Both the position numbers and the translations under genes were made by a program. Below the pieces are notes generated by a model. It was not told the DNA's origin, did no database searches, and worked only from the letters and a program-made list of their open reading frames with translations. From NCBI GenBank assembly GCA_947501885.1, contig CANMXN010000001.1, positions 1,922,001-1,986,000 on the forward strand: a stretch of 64,000 nucleotides of DNA. Reading direction: 5' to 3'. How positions within the stretch are numbered: the first letter of the stretch is position 1; the number at the start of each line of letters is the position of its first letter. Below, piece after piece: positions 53,753 to 63,549 of the stretch. Origin of the DNA: an uncultured Sphingorhabdus sp. (GTDB lineage Bacteria; Pseudomonadota; Alphaproteobacteria; Sphingomonadales; Sphingomonadaceae).

Positions 53753-54559
53753 ATGACATTCATTCAATTATTGATCATCGCCATTGTTCAAGGCGTAACC
53801 GAATTTTTGCCGATATCGTCCTCTGGCCATTTAATTCTCATACCCAAATTAACCGATTTATCGGACCAAGGACCGATGATCGATGTTGCTGTGCATGTCG
53901 GTACATTATTAGCGATCATCACCTATTTCTTTAAAGATGCATGGGGATTGGTGCGCGGCGGTGCTGCTAGTGTGGGGTATAAAGCCAATGTCGGCGATGC
54001 GCCCGCACAAAAAAAGCTGTTTTGGTGGATTGTCATTGGCACAATACCCGCTGTTACTGTTGGTTTATTGCTTAAGACAGGTGGTTATTTAGAAGGTTTT
54101 CGTTCTACAGACTTGGTTGCGACTAACCTTATTATTTATGGCATATTGTTGGGCCTTGCTGATCATTTTGGTAAGCAAGTGAAAAAATATGAAGATTTGA
54201 CACTTAAAGATGCAATTATTGTAGGCCTTGCCCAGGCATTAGCGCTAATCCCTGGAACAAGCCGTAGCGGCGTTACAATGACAGCGGCTCGGTTTTTGGG
54301 TTACACACGAGTGGAAGCTGCGCGCTTTTCTTTCCTCCTTTCAATGCCAGCAGTTGCGGGGGCAGGGGTATTAATTATCCCCGATTTGTTAGAGGCCGAT
54401 GGAGCTTTGTTACAAGATGCGCTAATCGCTGGCGGACTTACCTTTATAGCAGCCATTCTGACGATGGCTTTTTTGATGCGCTTTTTGCGCAAGGCGTCGA
54501 TGATGATATTTGTACTTTATCGAGTGGCGATGGGTGCTGCATTATTATATTTTTTCTAA
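53753..54559 (+). CDS. uppP: undecaprenyl-diphosphatase
   Basis: 268 aa, about eight membrane helices. It dephosphorylates undecaprenyl pyrophosphate to recycle the lipid carrier for peptidoglycan, and its overproduction gives bacitracin resistance. Signatures: GVTEFLPISSSGHLIL at the N-terminus (with the catalytic Glu) and the second motif ALIPGTSRSGVTMTAAR. GAAGG lies upstream of the ATG. It is divergent from gltD and convergent with the NDUFA9-like gene. Confidence 0.97.
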   Translation: MTFIQLLIIAIVQGVTEFLPISSSGHLILIPKLTDLSDQGPMIDVAVHVGTLLAIITYFFKDAWGLVRGGAASVGYKANVGDAPAQKKLFWWIVIGTIPAVTVGLLLKTGGYLEGFRSTDLVATNLIIYGILLGLADHFGKQVKKYEDLTLKDAIIVGLAQALALIPGTSRSGVTMTAARFLGYTRVEAARFSFLLSMPAVAGAGVLIIPDLLEADGALLQDALIAGGLTFIAAILTMAFLMRFLRKASMMIFVLYRVAMGAALLYFF

Positions 54560-54621
54560 CAAGCAACGGCTTGTAGCAATCATATAAAATATATTTTGCC
54601 GCAGCAAATTATGGGTAATGA

Positions 54622-55560
54622 TTATGTCTTGGCAGGATTATGGAAACGTCCATTTTTGCGAAAGCGTGATAGCCATTCTCGTTTGGCAATTTCCATGGGT
54701 GTCGCTGGAATGTTAAAGGCCTTCATACCATCTAGTGCTGGGTTCACGATATTATCTTTACCCAACATTTTAAATTGATCGCGTGTAATAGGTGCTGCTG
54801 GGAGCCAACCGGTAAGCGTTGCCATTGCAGATGCCGCAAAATCGGGCATATCTACAAATAGGTTATTGCTGCCAATAGTATCGGCTAACCATTCATTTAA
54901 AGCACGCATAGTGATAATTTCAGGGCCACCAGCCTCATATATTTTACCAGAATGGACAGGGCTCTGTTGCAATATTTCGCAGATTAATTTGGCGACATCA
55001 GGGGCAAAAATAGGTTGAAATTTGGTGCTGCTGCCAATCACAGGAATGATAGGAAATTTGCTAATCAATCCAGCAAATTGGTTGAGAAAATTATCCTCAC
55101 GGCCAAATATGATAGAAGGTCTCACAATATTAGCATTGGGGTAGGCCTCTATTATTGCTTTTTCTCCTTCGGCGCGGCTGCGTCCATAGGCTGAGGGCGA
55201 TTCACTATCGGCCCCTATGGCAGAGACATGAAGCAATTGTTCTATACTCTGCTGTGTGCATTCTTGTGCAATATTGCGTGGTCCATCGATATGATATTTT
55301 TGAAAATCACCTTTCAATATACCAACCAGATTAATGATAATATCTGCACCTTTAATTGCTGCGCGGACATGGTCCGCATTGGCAATATCACAGGCAATGA
55401 ATTGGGTTTGCCCTAATCCGCCCATCGGTTTGATAAATTGTGCTTTGAGCGGATTGCGTACAGCAATGCGCACGCGTGCACCAGTTGCTAATATCTCTTG
55501 CGCGACATAACGCCCCAAAAAACCGCTACCGCCAAAAATTACAATCTGTTTATTGTCCAT
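54622..55560 (-). CDS. complex I NDUFA9-family, NAD(P)-binding SDR-like protein
   Basis: 312 aa. An extended/atypical short-chain-dehydrogenase fold: IVIFGGSGFLGRYVAQEIL dinucleotide motif, RVRIAVRNP, then DIIINLVGILKG, SAIGADSESPSAYGRSRAEGE, and IVRPSIIFGREDNFLNQFAGL, the pattern of the NDUFA9-like family that assembles with complex I in alphaproteobacteria and mitochondria. It is convergent with uppP. Binding NAD(P) is expected but catalysis may be lost. Confidence 0.9.
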   Translation of the reverse strand: MDNKQIVIFGGSGFLGRYVAQEILATGARVRIAVRNPLKAQFIKPMGGLGQTQFIACDIANADHVRAAIKGADIIINLVGILKGDFQKYHIDGPRNIAQECTQQSIEQLLHVSAIGADSESPSAYGRSRAEGEKAIIEAYPNANIVRPSIIFGREDNFLNQFAGLISKFPIIPVIGSSTKFQPIFAPDVAKLICEILQQSPVHSGKIYEAGGPEIITMRALNEWLADTIGSNNLFVDMPDFAASAMATLTGWLPAAPITRDQFKMLGKDNIVNPALDGMKAFNIPATPMEIAKREWLSRFRKNGRFHNPAKT

Positions 55561-55721
55561 TATCTTACGCCCTAATGAAGCTATATTCTGAAATTTCCAT
55601 GCACTAGAGAGGCATAGCTTTCAAGAAAATAAAAGGCCAGACATTCTGTGGCTTGAACTATTATAGTTGAGTGTTGGTATAGGCTATATCTTCAAACATA
55701 GTTGATATATGCCGAATGCAA

Positions 55722-55753
55722 AAAAACAGGCCACCCGTTAGGATGGCCTGTTT
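55722..55753 (-). terminator. intrinsic terminator of the TonB receptor gene
   Basis: On the minus strand AAACAGGCCA pairs with TGGCCTGTTT and runs into a T-tract, about 25 bases after the receptor stop codon. It is strong, so the receptor transcript ends here. Confidence 0.88.
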
Positions 55754-55775
55754 CTATTTGCGTATAATGTTACGT

Positions 55776-58700
55776 TTAGAAACGTACGCGAGCAATTAAA
55801 CTGTAACGTCTGTCATTACGAAAGAAGTTACGCGGTGCTGTTGTTCCATCTCCAGAGATAGTTTGTTCTGTCTCTGTAATATCATCCAATAAGTTCACGC
55901 CTTGGATACCGACTTTGAAATGTTCGTTGATATTATAGAATATCGAAGCATCCAATTGGCCCGTGGCACGTTGGAAAATAGAATTGAATGGGAAGATCAC
56001 ATCGCGCTGGGTAAGCTGGAATCTGCTACGCCAGTTATATGCGGCCCGTGCTTCAATGCCATATTTTTCATAGAGGCCAACAATGTTGAAATTATGACGT
56101 GACACCCGTGGGAATATATCCCGATCAATTGCAAAACGAGCAATAGATGGCAGATCTTCAATAGGTGTTCCGTCTTGAGGGTTACCATTGGCATCGAGCA
56201 TAGTTAGATCTGCATTGGCCGTATTATCAACACCTTCGGAGTCAATAAATGTATATGTAGCCTGAATACCCAGTCCGCTTAATGGACCAGGTAAGAAGTC
56301 ATAAAATTGCTGATAGGCAATTTCTACACCTGTGACCCGCCCATTTTCTTCTGTGTTTACTTCACCATTACGTGTAAGAGGGCCAAATTCGGTAACATCT
56401 GTAACAATGTCAAGCGGTGCAAAAGCGATGAAGTTACTAATGCTTTTGTGGAAACCAGATATTGTTAATGAACCACCTTGATTGAAATACCATTCCCAAG
56501 AAAGGTCAAAATTATCAGATATCTGCGGTAACAATGATGCATTACCCGTTGTATTACCAATGAAACCACCAAAATCATTATTTATTTGTATACCATTCGC
56601 ATCAAAATTTTGAGCATCAGGAAGTACATTCAAGAATATACGTTCATTCAATTGATCGACAGTTGGACGCGTTAATGTGCGTGAATAACCAAAACGAATA
56701 AGATGCCCACCGCCAAATTCAAGTTTGGCATTGAAGCTTGGTAAGAAGAAATCATAACTTGTATCATTCACAGTTTCTTCAAAAACACCTGCACCAAATT
56801 GTGCTTGAAATGCTTGGAGATTAGCGAAGCCTAAATCACATGCACCTGGTGCAACAAACATGGACCCAGCAGGCGGTACAAAACCAGGAGCACATTGATC
56901 GACAAGAGCATTTGAAATAAGTTGGTTAAATGGATTAATGGTTAATGATCTTGGTATCGACCTGCTGGTGTGAACATATCGTACACCAACATTGCCTTCA
57001 AGCACTCCACCCAATATATTGTCTGCACCAAAGTCAAAGCGAACATAGGCGGCAAAATTGTCACGATCGATTTGACCAATTTCTGTTGGCAAGAAATTAG
57101 TGCCTGGAATAACGTCGGAGCGTTGTGACAGTGGGTTTGCGCCAGATGGGCTTCCGCCTACTGCAGCGAGTATATTGCTGAGCACTTGTTGATAACCAGC
57201 GAAATCATCAGCTCCAGGCCCCGAATAGAATGGGATAGCCCCTCCAAAGCCGACATTTTGACCGCGCTGAAAATTGGTGAAGTTAAAGGGCGTGAACAAT
57301 CCTGCTAAGGCTTGATCCAATGCTGGGTTACTATTGCCTTGTAGTAAGAGAATAGACTCAATAGCGTTGAAATCGTTTCCGCTATTTCCATTGATATCGG
57401 CCGCGGTCCAAACTTCTGAGATATTACCCCAATTAAAATCAGATTCGCGAATGGTGGTACTTTGTTCATTATAACGCGCACCAGCACGTACAGATTTCAA
57501 GAAACCATCGCCTGAGAAATCATATTCAACATCAGCTTTAAATGCGAATGAATCAGCATCATTCTGCGTATTATGATCCAAGAATGAGCGTAGGAAGAAA
57601 TTGCTAGGATCTTGGAAAAAACCAGCGCTTTCACCCACAGGAAGTTCAAAACTTACTGCGGGTACACCATCTTGAGCGGGGCCAAATGTAATGGGCGCAA
57701 AGAAGGATGTCGCAAATTGAACATCAACTACATCTGTTGAGGCATCAATATATTGTGCATCAAAGTTGAAACGCAGATTATCAGTTGGCGCATATTTCAG
57801 ATTAAAACCATAATCTGTGGTAATATCTTCTTCAAACCGCTCACGGAACGTAGCGATTTGTTGACCGCCAGTGCCAGGCGTAAATGCAGGGGGAAGCAAT
57901 GCTGCCGTTGCATTGGGGCCGCGCCATTGATTGTCATCTGATATAGTGCCGCCTGTGAAAACACCATTATTATCAAATGTGAAGGTAGAGCTGTCAAAGG
58001 TAGTACGAGGTGAAGAGTTATCGATAACTGTTTCAACAACATTTTCGCCCCAGAGCAATTCTGACTCAGAACGCAAGAATTGTGCAGTGGCTTGCCAACG
58101 ACCATCATTGCTTTCCCATTGGAAAGCCGCCGCATAAGAAAGGCGCTCACGATCAAATTCTTGAGAGCGGATACCGCCGCCGCCAGGAATGAAAAGCAAA
58201 TCACCATTTGTATCAGTATTGAGCGCAAAATTATCTGGTGGATTAACAGGATTGCTGGGATCAACGAAAGTGCGACCACTGGTATTATCGGCACGAAAAT
58301 CACCAATTGATACACCATCGGCGCGTGATAGAAGGCGGCTATATGAAATATTACCTAAAATACCAATGCGGCCAATGCCAGTGTCAAAATTATCTGAATA
58401 AAGTCCAGAAACAGTTGGCGTGGCTTCTTCACGGAAATCACTATAGTTGATTTCACCGCTTAGCGCGATAACGCGATCGTTGGAGTCAAAAGGCAAGCGA
58501 GTGCGCAGATCAACGGTACCAGCTGCACCGCCTTCGATTAGGTCAGCGGTTGCGTTTTTGAAAACAACAACACTGCCAAGAAGTTCGGGAGACACATCTT
58601 CAAAACCAAGCGAACCACCAGGGCCAGCTCCGAATACATCACGTCCGTTGAGTTCTGAGCGAACGAATGGTAATCCGCGAATAGCAACACCAGCGCCTTC

Positions 58701-59054
58701 AACAGCAAAGTGATCTGGATCATCTGGACCAGCAAAGCGAAGGACAGAAACACCCGGTACACGCTGCAATGCTTCAGACACAGAACGATCGGGAAGCGCA
58801 CCGATGTCAGATGCTGTAATAACATCAACAAATGTGTCGGCATCTCGTTTGATGTCGGCAGCGCTTTCTAAAGATTTACGAATACCAACAACAACAATTG
58901 CGTCTTCCTCTTCATCTTCGGCGACTTCTTCAGCTTCAGCTTCTTGAGCGAAGGCAGCATTATTTGTAGCTGCGCACATTGCTAGAGCAGATGCACTTAA
59001 TAAAAATGCACGGCCTGTTTTATGGGCAAAGATATTGCGATTACTCATACTCAT
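55776..59054 (-). CDS. TonB-dependent outer-membrane receptor
   Basis: 1092 aa with AGGAGG upstream of the ATG at 59054. A signal peptide ends near AAFAQ (about residue 37), a short acidic stretch and a TonB-box-like DAIVVVGIR follow, then the plug domain (about 55-190: IGALPDRSVSEALQRVPGVSV, VAIRGLPFVRSELNGRDVF, VVVFKNATADLIEGGAAGTVDLRTR) and a 22-strand-type barrel to the C-terminal aromatic residue (IARVRF). Plug and length fit the Xanthomonas/Caulobacter TonB receptor subfamily that carries sugars and other large ligands. The first gene downstream of its promoter region is the halogenase operon on the same strand but upstream in transcription. Ligand unknown. Confidence 0.95.
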   Translation of the reverse strand: MSMSNRNIFAHKTGRAFLLSASALAMCAATNNAAFAQEAEAEEVAEDEEEDAIVVVGIRKSLESAADIKRDADTFVDVITASDIGALPDRSVSEALQRVPGVSVLRFAGPDDPDHFAVEGAGVAIRGLPFVRSELNGRDVFGAGPGGSLGFEDVSPELLGSVVVFKNATADLIEGGAAGTVDLRTRLPFDSNDRVIALSGEINYSDFREEATPTVSGLYSDNFDTGIGRIGILGNISYSRLLSRADGVSIGDFRADNTSGRTFVDPSNPVNPPDNFALNTDTNGDLLFIPGGGGIRSQEFDRERLSYAAAFQWESNDGRWQATAQFLRSESELLWGENVVETVIDNSSPRTTFDSSTFTFDNNGVFTGGTISDDNQWRGPNATAALLPPAFTPGTGGQQIATFRERFEEDITTDYGFNLKYAPTDNLRFNFDAQYIDASTDVVDVQFATSFFAPITFGPAQDGVPAVSFELPVGESAGFFQDPSNFFLRSFLDHNTQNDADSFAFKADVEYDFSGDGFLKSVRAGARYNEQSTTIRESDFNWGNISEVWTAADINGNSGNDFNAIESILLLQGNSNPALDQALAGLFTPFNFTNFQRGQNVGFGGAIPFYSGPGADDFAGYQQVLSNILAAVGGSPSGANPLSQRSDVIPGTNFLPTEIGQIDRDNFAAYVRFDFGADNILGGVLEGNVGVRYVHTSRSIPRSLTINPFNQLISNALVDQCAPGFVPPAGSMFVAPGACDLGFANLQAFQAQFGAGVFEETVNDTSYDFFLPSFNAKLEFGGGHLIRFGYSRTLTRPTVDQLNERIFLNVLPDAQNFDANGIQINNDFGGFIGNTTGNASLLPQISDNFDLSWEWYFNQGGSLTISGFHKSISNFIAFAPLDIVTDVTEFGPLTRNGEVNTEENGRVTGVEIAYQQFYDFLPGPLSGLGIQATYTFIDSEGVDNTANADLTMLDANGNPQDGTPIEDLPSIARFAIDRDIFPRVSRHNFNIVGLYEKYGIEARAAYNWRSRFQLTQRDVIFPFNSIFQRATGQLDASIFYNINEHFKVGIQGVNLLDDITETEQTISGDGTTAPRNFFRNDRRYSLIARVRF

Positions 59055-59141
59055 TTATTATCCTCCTATTAGCCTCGTCGTATATTTACGATCGTCCTTA
59101 TAGCTTTATTCTAAAAAAACAGTACTATGTTATGAAAACGG

Positions 59142-59173
59142 TGTTAGTAACAGTGTCCTGACAACGTTATCAG
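59142..59173 (-). promoter_or_regulatory. LacI-type operator-like dyads upstream of the TonB receptor
   Basis: CTGACAACGTTATCAG (59158-59173) is a 16-base palindrome with a single mismatched pair around a central CG, the layout of LacI-family operators. Next to it TGTTA-G-TAACA (59142-59152) is a second perfect dyad. Both are 88-119 bases upstream of the receptor start codon. The regulator is not in the window. Confidence 0.5.
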
Positions 59174-59318
59174 AACTAACAAGTTGAGAAGGATTCTGCA
59201 ATTTGTCAAGCTTGAAATGAGCAAATAGAATTTCTGTAAATGATTGTTGCTTAAATGCCATATGTTGGAACTATGCTCATGTTAGATAATGATATGTAAA
59301 AAATCTAATGATATCGGG

Positions 59319-60833
59319 TTAAGAAATGATTTCTGCTCTACAATTTTTGTCAATAAATTCCATATGAGTGGGCATGGATTTAGCACCATTATTAATAGCT
59401 TGATAGATTTGCTCCATCACACCATTCACTTTTTGAGGATCTGCCTTGTCGACAATTGGATCATATGATTTTGGAGTGATACCTTGCCCATACATAACAG
59501 CAAGCCAGCTAGCAGTGCCAAACAGGTCATTACTTTCACTCAATATTCTGCCATGTTCTGCAAATTGATTTATACGTCTTTCTAGGCTTTCTGGGCGCTC
59601 TATATTTTGACAATAGCGCCAAAATTCGCTGTCATCACGTTCGGTTGCATTATAATGGAGCACTAAAAAGTCACGAACCCGTTCATATTCTTTTTCTGTT
59701 CGTTCGTTAAAGGAATCAATATCGGCCTGAGAAATATCTTCATGAGGGAAATGGCTCATAATGCGGGCGAGTCCAGTTTGTACAAGATGAATGCTGGTGG
59801 ATTCTAGCGGCTCCATAAATCCTGCGGCTAGGCCCAATGCAATGACATTTTTGTTCCAAGCTTTCTTACGTCTACCCGTTACGAATCGTAAATGATTAGG
59901 TTCAGCAATAGGTTTGCCATCAATATTTGCTAGTAAGATATCTGTGGCTTTATCACTATCCATATAGCTACTGCAATAAACATGGCCATTGCCTGTGCGG
60001 TGCTGCAAGGGTATGCGCCATTGCCATCCCGCTTCATGTGCAGTTGCCCTAGTATAGGGGATAGGTTCTGCTATTTTTTCGCATGGTATTGCAACGGCTC
60101 TGTCACATGGCAGCCACTTGCTCCAATCATCATAACCCGTTTCAAGGGTTTGTTCGATCAACAGACCTCTAAAGCCAGAGCAATCGATAAATAGATCGCC
60201 ATCAAATACACGGCTATCATCGGTAGTTACGGATTGGATGAAGCCAGTTTCTGAATGCTGTTTTACAGAGTCAATTTTGCCTTCAATGCGTTTTATGCCA
60301 AGCCTCTCAGAATATTTGCGTAAAAATTTTGCATAGAGTCCAGCATCAAATTGAAAGGCATAATTTATACCAGCTAATGCTGATTTGGGTTGATCGCGCA
60401 AAGGACGCATAAACCTCTCATTATGGCATGCTTGCACCATTAATGAATAATCAAATAAATCACGTCCCATGCCTTTGGCGCGCTGACTGAGCCAATGTTG
60501 GTGAAAAGGGCGCACATCAAAATCTATCCCAAAATCACCAAAGGGGTGAATATAGCTATGATCAAGCTTCTTCCAATTAACAAATTCAATGCCTAGTTTG
60601 AAGGTCGCCTGAGTTTCTTTGATAAATTCATTTTCATCAATGCCCAACATTTCATTGAACAATAAGATTGGTGGTATGGTTGCCTCACCGACGCCGACAG
60701 TTCCAATTTGCTCCGACTCAATTAATGTAATGTCATAGTCTAAACCGCTAAGCATATGTGATAAGGTGGCCGCGGCCATCCAGCCCGCAGTCCCGCCGCC
60801 GACAATGATAATTTTTGAAATTTTATCGCTCAC
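59319..60833 (-). CDS. tryptophan-halogenase-like flavoprotein 1
   Basis: 504 aa from a GTG that overlaps the previous gene's TAG by one base. FAD-dependent halogenase family: IIVGGGTAGWMAA at 10-20, Lys79 in QATFKLGIEFVNW at the position of the catalytic Lys of PrnA, the signature WQWRIP (270-275), and Glu344 in EPLESTSIHL matching the PrnA catalytic Glu. Known members chlorinate or brominate Trp or other aromatics using a separate flavin reductase; none is in the window. It is last of at least four family genes in one operon behind the TonB receptor, so the substrate could be a ligand imported by it. Chemistry is inferred from motifs. Confidence 0.9.
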   Translation of the reverse strand: MSDKISKIIIVGGGTAGWMAAATLSHMLSGLDYDITLIESEQIGTVGVGEATIPPILLFNEMLGIDENEFIKETQATFKLGIEFVNWKKLDHSYIHPFGDFGIDFDVRPFHQHWLSQRAKGMGRDLFDYSLMVQACHNERFMRPLRDQPKSALAGINYAFQFDAGLYAKFLRKYSERLGIKRIEGKIDSVKQHSETGFIQSVTTDDSRVFDGDLFIDCSGFRGLLIEQTLETGYDDWSKWLPCDRAVAIPCEKIAEPIPYTRATAHEAGWQWRIPLQHRTGNGHVYCSSYMDSDKATDILLANIDGKPIAEPNHLRFVTGRRKKAWNKNVIALGLAAGFMEPLESTSIHLVQTGLARIMSHFPHEDISQADIDSFNERTEKEYERVRDFLVLHYNATERDDSEFWRYCQNIERPESLERRINQFAEHGRILSESNDLFGTASWLAVMYGQGITPKSYDPIVDKADPQKVNGVMEQIYQAINNGAKSMPTHMEFIDKNCRAEIIS

Positions 60834-62362
60834 TATTTGGACGCTCCATATACATCTTCTGCTTTACAAAACTTCTCAATAAAGGCTTGTTGACTTGGCA
60901 TAGCCAAAACCGCTTTATCAATGGCATCGCGGATATTAGACAGGCTTTGCTTTATATTATTATCGCTTAAACTATTGATAAGTGGATTATACCCTTTTGG
61001 CGGCGCACCTTGCCCAATGGCAACCGCAATCCAGCTAGTGACATTGAATAATTCATCGTCATATTTGAAAAATCGACCACGTGATTCTAACAAATCTATT
61101 TTCCGCTGCAGGCTCTCTGGTATGTCCATTGTGCGAACATATTCCCAAAAGTCGCTATCATCACGCTCGGTTAATTTATAATGTAAAATCAGAAAATCAC
61201 GTATGTGGGCATAACCTACTTCGAGCAATCGATTATATTCGTCGCGTTCAACGGGATTCATACTTTTATCAGGGAAAAGTGCAATCAGTTTAGATATTCC
61301 TGATTGGATTAAATGAATACTGGTGGATTCTAGCGGTTCCATAAAACCAGCTGATAGTCCGATTGCTACACAATTCTTACTCCAAAACTTTTTACGGCGA
61401 CCTGTAGTGAAGTGTAGATGTCTTGCATCGGCCAATGCCGGTGCATCCAAATGGGACATCAGTAGTTTTTCTGCACTATCCTTATTTTGATATTGGCTGC
61501 AATATACATATCCATTACCTGTGCGATGTTGCAGGGGGATACGCCATTGCCAACCAGCTTCACGCGCGGTTGATCGTGTATATGGGATGGGATCTTCTAT
61601 TTTTTTGCAAGGTGCTGCAACTGCACTGTCTACTGGCAGATAATGACTCCAATCCTCATATCCAGCTTTAAGGGCACCTTCGATCAATAAGCCTCTAAAA
61701 CCTGTGCAATCAATGAATAAGTCACCTTTAATGACCTGTCCATCAGATAGGGTGATGCTCTCAATAAAGCCATCTTCACCGCGCAAGTTTACATCTTTAA
61801 CTTTGCCTTCGAGACGCCGAACGCCTCTTGCTTCGGAATATTTGCGCAAAAATTTAGCATAGAGAATAGCATCAAAGTGAAATGCATAACCCAATTTATT
61901 GATAATGGGTCCATGCTCGCTTTGAGGTCTAATAAATTTGCCTGAATATGCGGCTTTGGCGTTAATCGAATATTCTTCAATATTTTGATCACTACCCTCT
62001 TCGCGTAATTTATTCCAAAAATGATGGAACTCAATACCCTCTAAATCAAAACCATGCGTACCAAAGGGATGGAAATAATGCGTTCCTTTTTTATGCCAAT
62101 CAACAAATTCAATACCAAGTTTGAATGTTGCTTGGGTTTCACGAACGAATTCATCTTCATTAATACCGAGCCGTTCATTAAAAGTTGCGATTTGTGGAAT
62201 TGTGGCCTCACCCACGCCCACAGTGCCAATCTCTTCGGATTCTACTAAGACAATATCACCCTGGCTTTTTGGCATTAATTTCGATAAAGCTGCAGCGCTC
62301 ATCCAACCAGCAGTGCCGCCGCCAACAATGACAATTTTTTGGACGCGCTGATCACTCATCAT
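60833..62362 (-). CDS. tryptophan-halogenase-like flavoprotein 2
   Basis: 509 aa (a second ATG at 62359 is possible). Strongly related to its downstream neighbour: VIVGGGTAGWMSAA at 12-24, the PrnA-type Lys at 81 in QATFKLGIEFVDW, WQWRIP (271-276) and Glu345 in EPLESTSIHL. All halogenase signatures are therefore intact. It overlaps the next gene by one base (TAGTG) and the upstream gene by four (ATGA), so the operon is translationally coupled. Same substrate uncertainty as its neighbour; a gene duplication within the operon is clear from sequence. Confidence 0.9.
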   Translation of the reverse strand: MMSDQRVQKIVIVGGGTAGWMSAAALSKLMPKSQGDIVLVESEEIGTVGVGEATIPQIATFNERLGINEDEFVRETQATFKLGIEFVDWHKKGTHYFHPFGTHGFDLEGIEFHHFWNKLREEGSDQNIEEYSINAKAAYSGKFIRPQSEHGPIINKLGYAFHFDAILYAKFLRKYSEARGVRRLEGKVKDVNLRGEDGFIESITLSDGQVIKGDLFIDCTGFRGLLIEGALKAGYEDWSHYLPVDSAVAAPCKKIEDPIPYTRSTAREAGWQWRIPLQHRTGNGYVYCSQYQNKDSAEKLLMSHLDAPALADARHLHFTTGRRKKFWSKNCVAIGLSAGFMEPLESTSIHLIQSGISKLIALFPDKSMNPVERDEYNRLLEVGYAHIRDFLILHYKLTERDDSDFWEYVRTMDIPESLQRKIDLLESRGRFFKYDDELFNVTSWIAVAIGQGAPPKGYNPLINSLSDNNIKQSLSNIRDAIDKAVLAMPSQQAFIEKFCKAEDVYGASK

Positions 62363-63549
62363 TTTACCAATCCAGATATATTAGATATTATATTACCATC
62401 AGTGGTTACATTGCCATGTGATTGAGGGGAAGACTTTATCGTGCGTTGACCCATCATGTGGACATATTGACCTATCGCTTGTTCTAATTGCTTGATCCAT
62501 TGTTTTAAATCATGCTCATCTGCGCGATCAGCCAACCTATCATAGCTTGCAGGGGATATATTGGCTGCGGCAAGGGCAGCAATCCATTCGGATTTGGAAA
62601 ATATTTCATAATCTTCATTGGCAATACGGCCACGTGATTCAAACACTGCTATTTTCCGTTGCAATGCCTTTCGATTACTCATCTCTTTTTTATCATGTGC
62701 AAGAAGTGCATTCATATCTCTAATATGTTCTTGTTCGGCATTCGCAAGGCGGTTATATTCATTCAGTTCTGAAGGCGCAAAGCTAGTATCTGGCCAGAGT
62801 GCAATGAGTCTCTCCATTGCTATTTGCAGGCGGTATAGGCGGATACCATTTTTGTGATCGGTTTCATCAAAGTTGCGGCATATGGATAGACAATTGCCAT
62901 GCCAATTATCCATTAATGTTGATATGATATTACTGACATGGCCGTCGCGTGTTGCATCAATATAGAGATCTGCTTGAATATGAGTGTCGCCGCAATCAAT
63001 AGCAGAAATTTTACCGCTATCATGATGGACTTCTAATTTTTTTGCTTCAAGATTCAGTACATCTTTTGCGGCCTGTTTGAGCATGCTCAAATAACCATTT
63101 GTTGATAGATCATAGCCATAGTCATAACTTGGCATCCCTTGCGGCGCTTGCGGAATGAATAAAGCTGCTTTTTGCAGAGCAAGGGATAGATTGAACAGAT
63201 TGATGTTTTGAATAGGAGTGTCTGGATATATACGTCGCCAAAGATGTTGAAACTCTGCACCATCTCTATCTAGGCCATAACGGCCAAACGGTAATGCAAT
63301 ATCGGCATTGATAGTGGCTGCGAGCAGGGGCTTGGCCTGAGCATGCTGTCCTAAGTCAGCTTCGCTAAATTGTAATAGAGCATGCATATCCTTGCTATTC
63401 GGACGTGCGATAAGCCTATTCTCATCTTTGCTTTTGCTGGTTTCAATAATGCTAATCTTATATGCACTGGGTAGGCGCGCCCGTATATATGCGGCTGGTA
63501 ACCAAGCTTCGATTGAGCTGCCAATTATAGCAATGCTTTTAATCGTCAT
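62359..63549 (-). CDS. degenerate halogenase-family paralogue, probably catalytically inactive
   Basis: 396 aa from the ATG at 63549 (the frame continues to 63582 inside the upstream gene). It is recognisable as a halogenase relative by the FAD-fold pattern in the middle (YDYGYDLSTNGYLSMLKQAAK aligned to FDAGLYAKFLRKYSE, and DLYIDATRDGHV aligned to DLFIDCSGFRG) and by the C-terminal SRGRIANEDYEIF matching neighbours. It lacks every halogenase motif: the GGGTAGW loop reads GSSIEAW, there is no PrnA-type Lys, no WxWRIP and no LEST. It is over 100 residues shorter. The reading frame is intact and coupled on both sides, so it is probably expressed; a structural or regulatory role is possible. Confidence 0.75.
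   Translation of the reverse strand: MTIKSIAIIGSSIEAWLPAAYIRARLPSAYKISIIETSKSKDENRLIARPNSKDMHALLQFSEADLGQHAQAKPLLAATINADIALPFGRYGLDRDGAEFQHLWRRIYPDTPIQNINLFNLSLALQKAALFIPQAPQGMPSYDYGYDLSTNGYLSMLKQAAKDVLNLEAKKLEVHHDSGKISAIDCGDTHIQADLYIDATRDGHVSNIISTLMDNWHGNCLSICRNFDETDHKNGIRLYRLQIAMERLIALWPDTSFAPSELNEYNRLANAEQEHIRDMNALLAHDKKEMSNRKALQRKIAVFESRGRIANEDYEIFSKSEWIAALAAANISPASYDRLADRADEHDLKQWIKQLEQAIGQYVHMMGQRTIKSSPQSHGNVTTDGNIISNISGLVK

Noticed and set aside
54556-54580. Terminator after uppP (ACAAGC / GCTTGT hairpin)
   Set aside because: The stem is only six pairs and is not followed by a T-tract on either strand, so it was not called.
57797-58318. 173-codon frame inside the TonB receptor gene
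   Set aside because: It lies on the same strand within a secure 1092-residue receptor, in a different frame, with a low-complexity Leu/Ile/Ser translation. It is a shadow.
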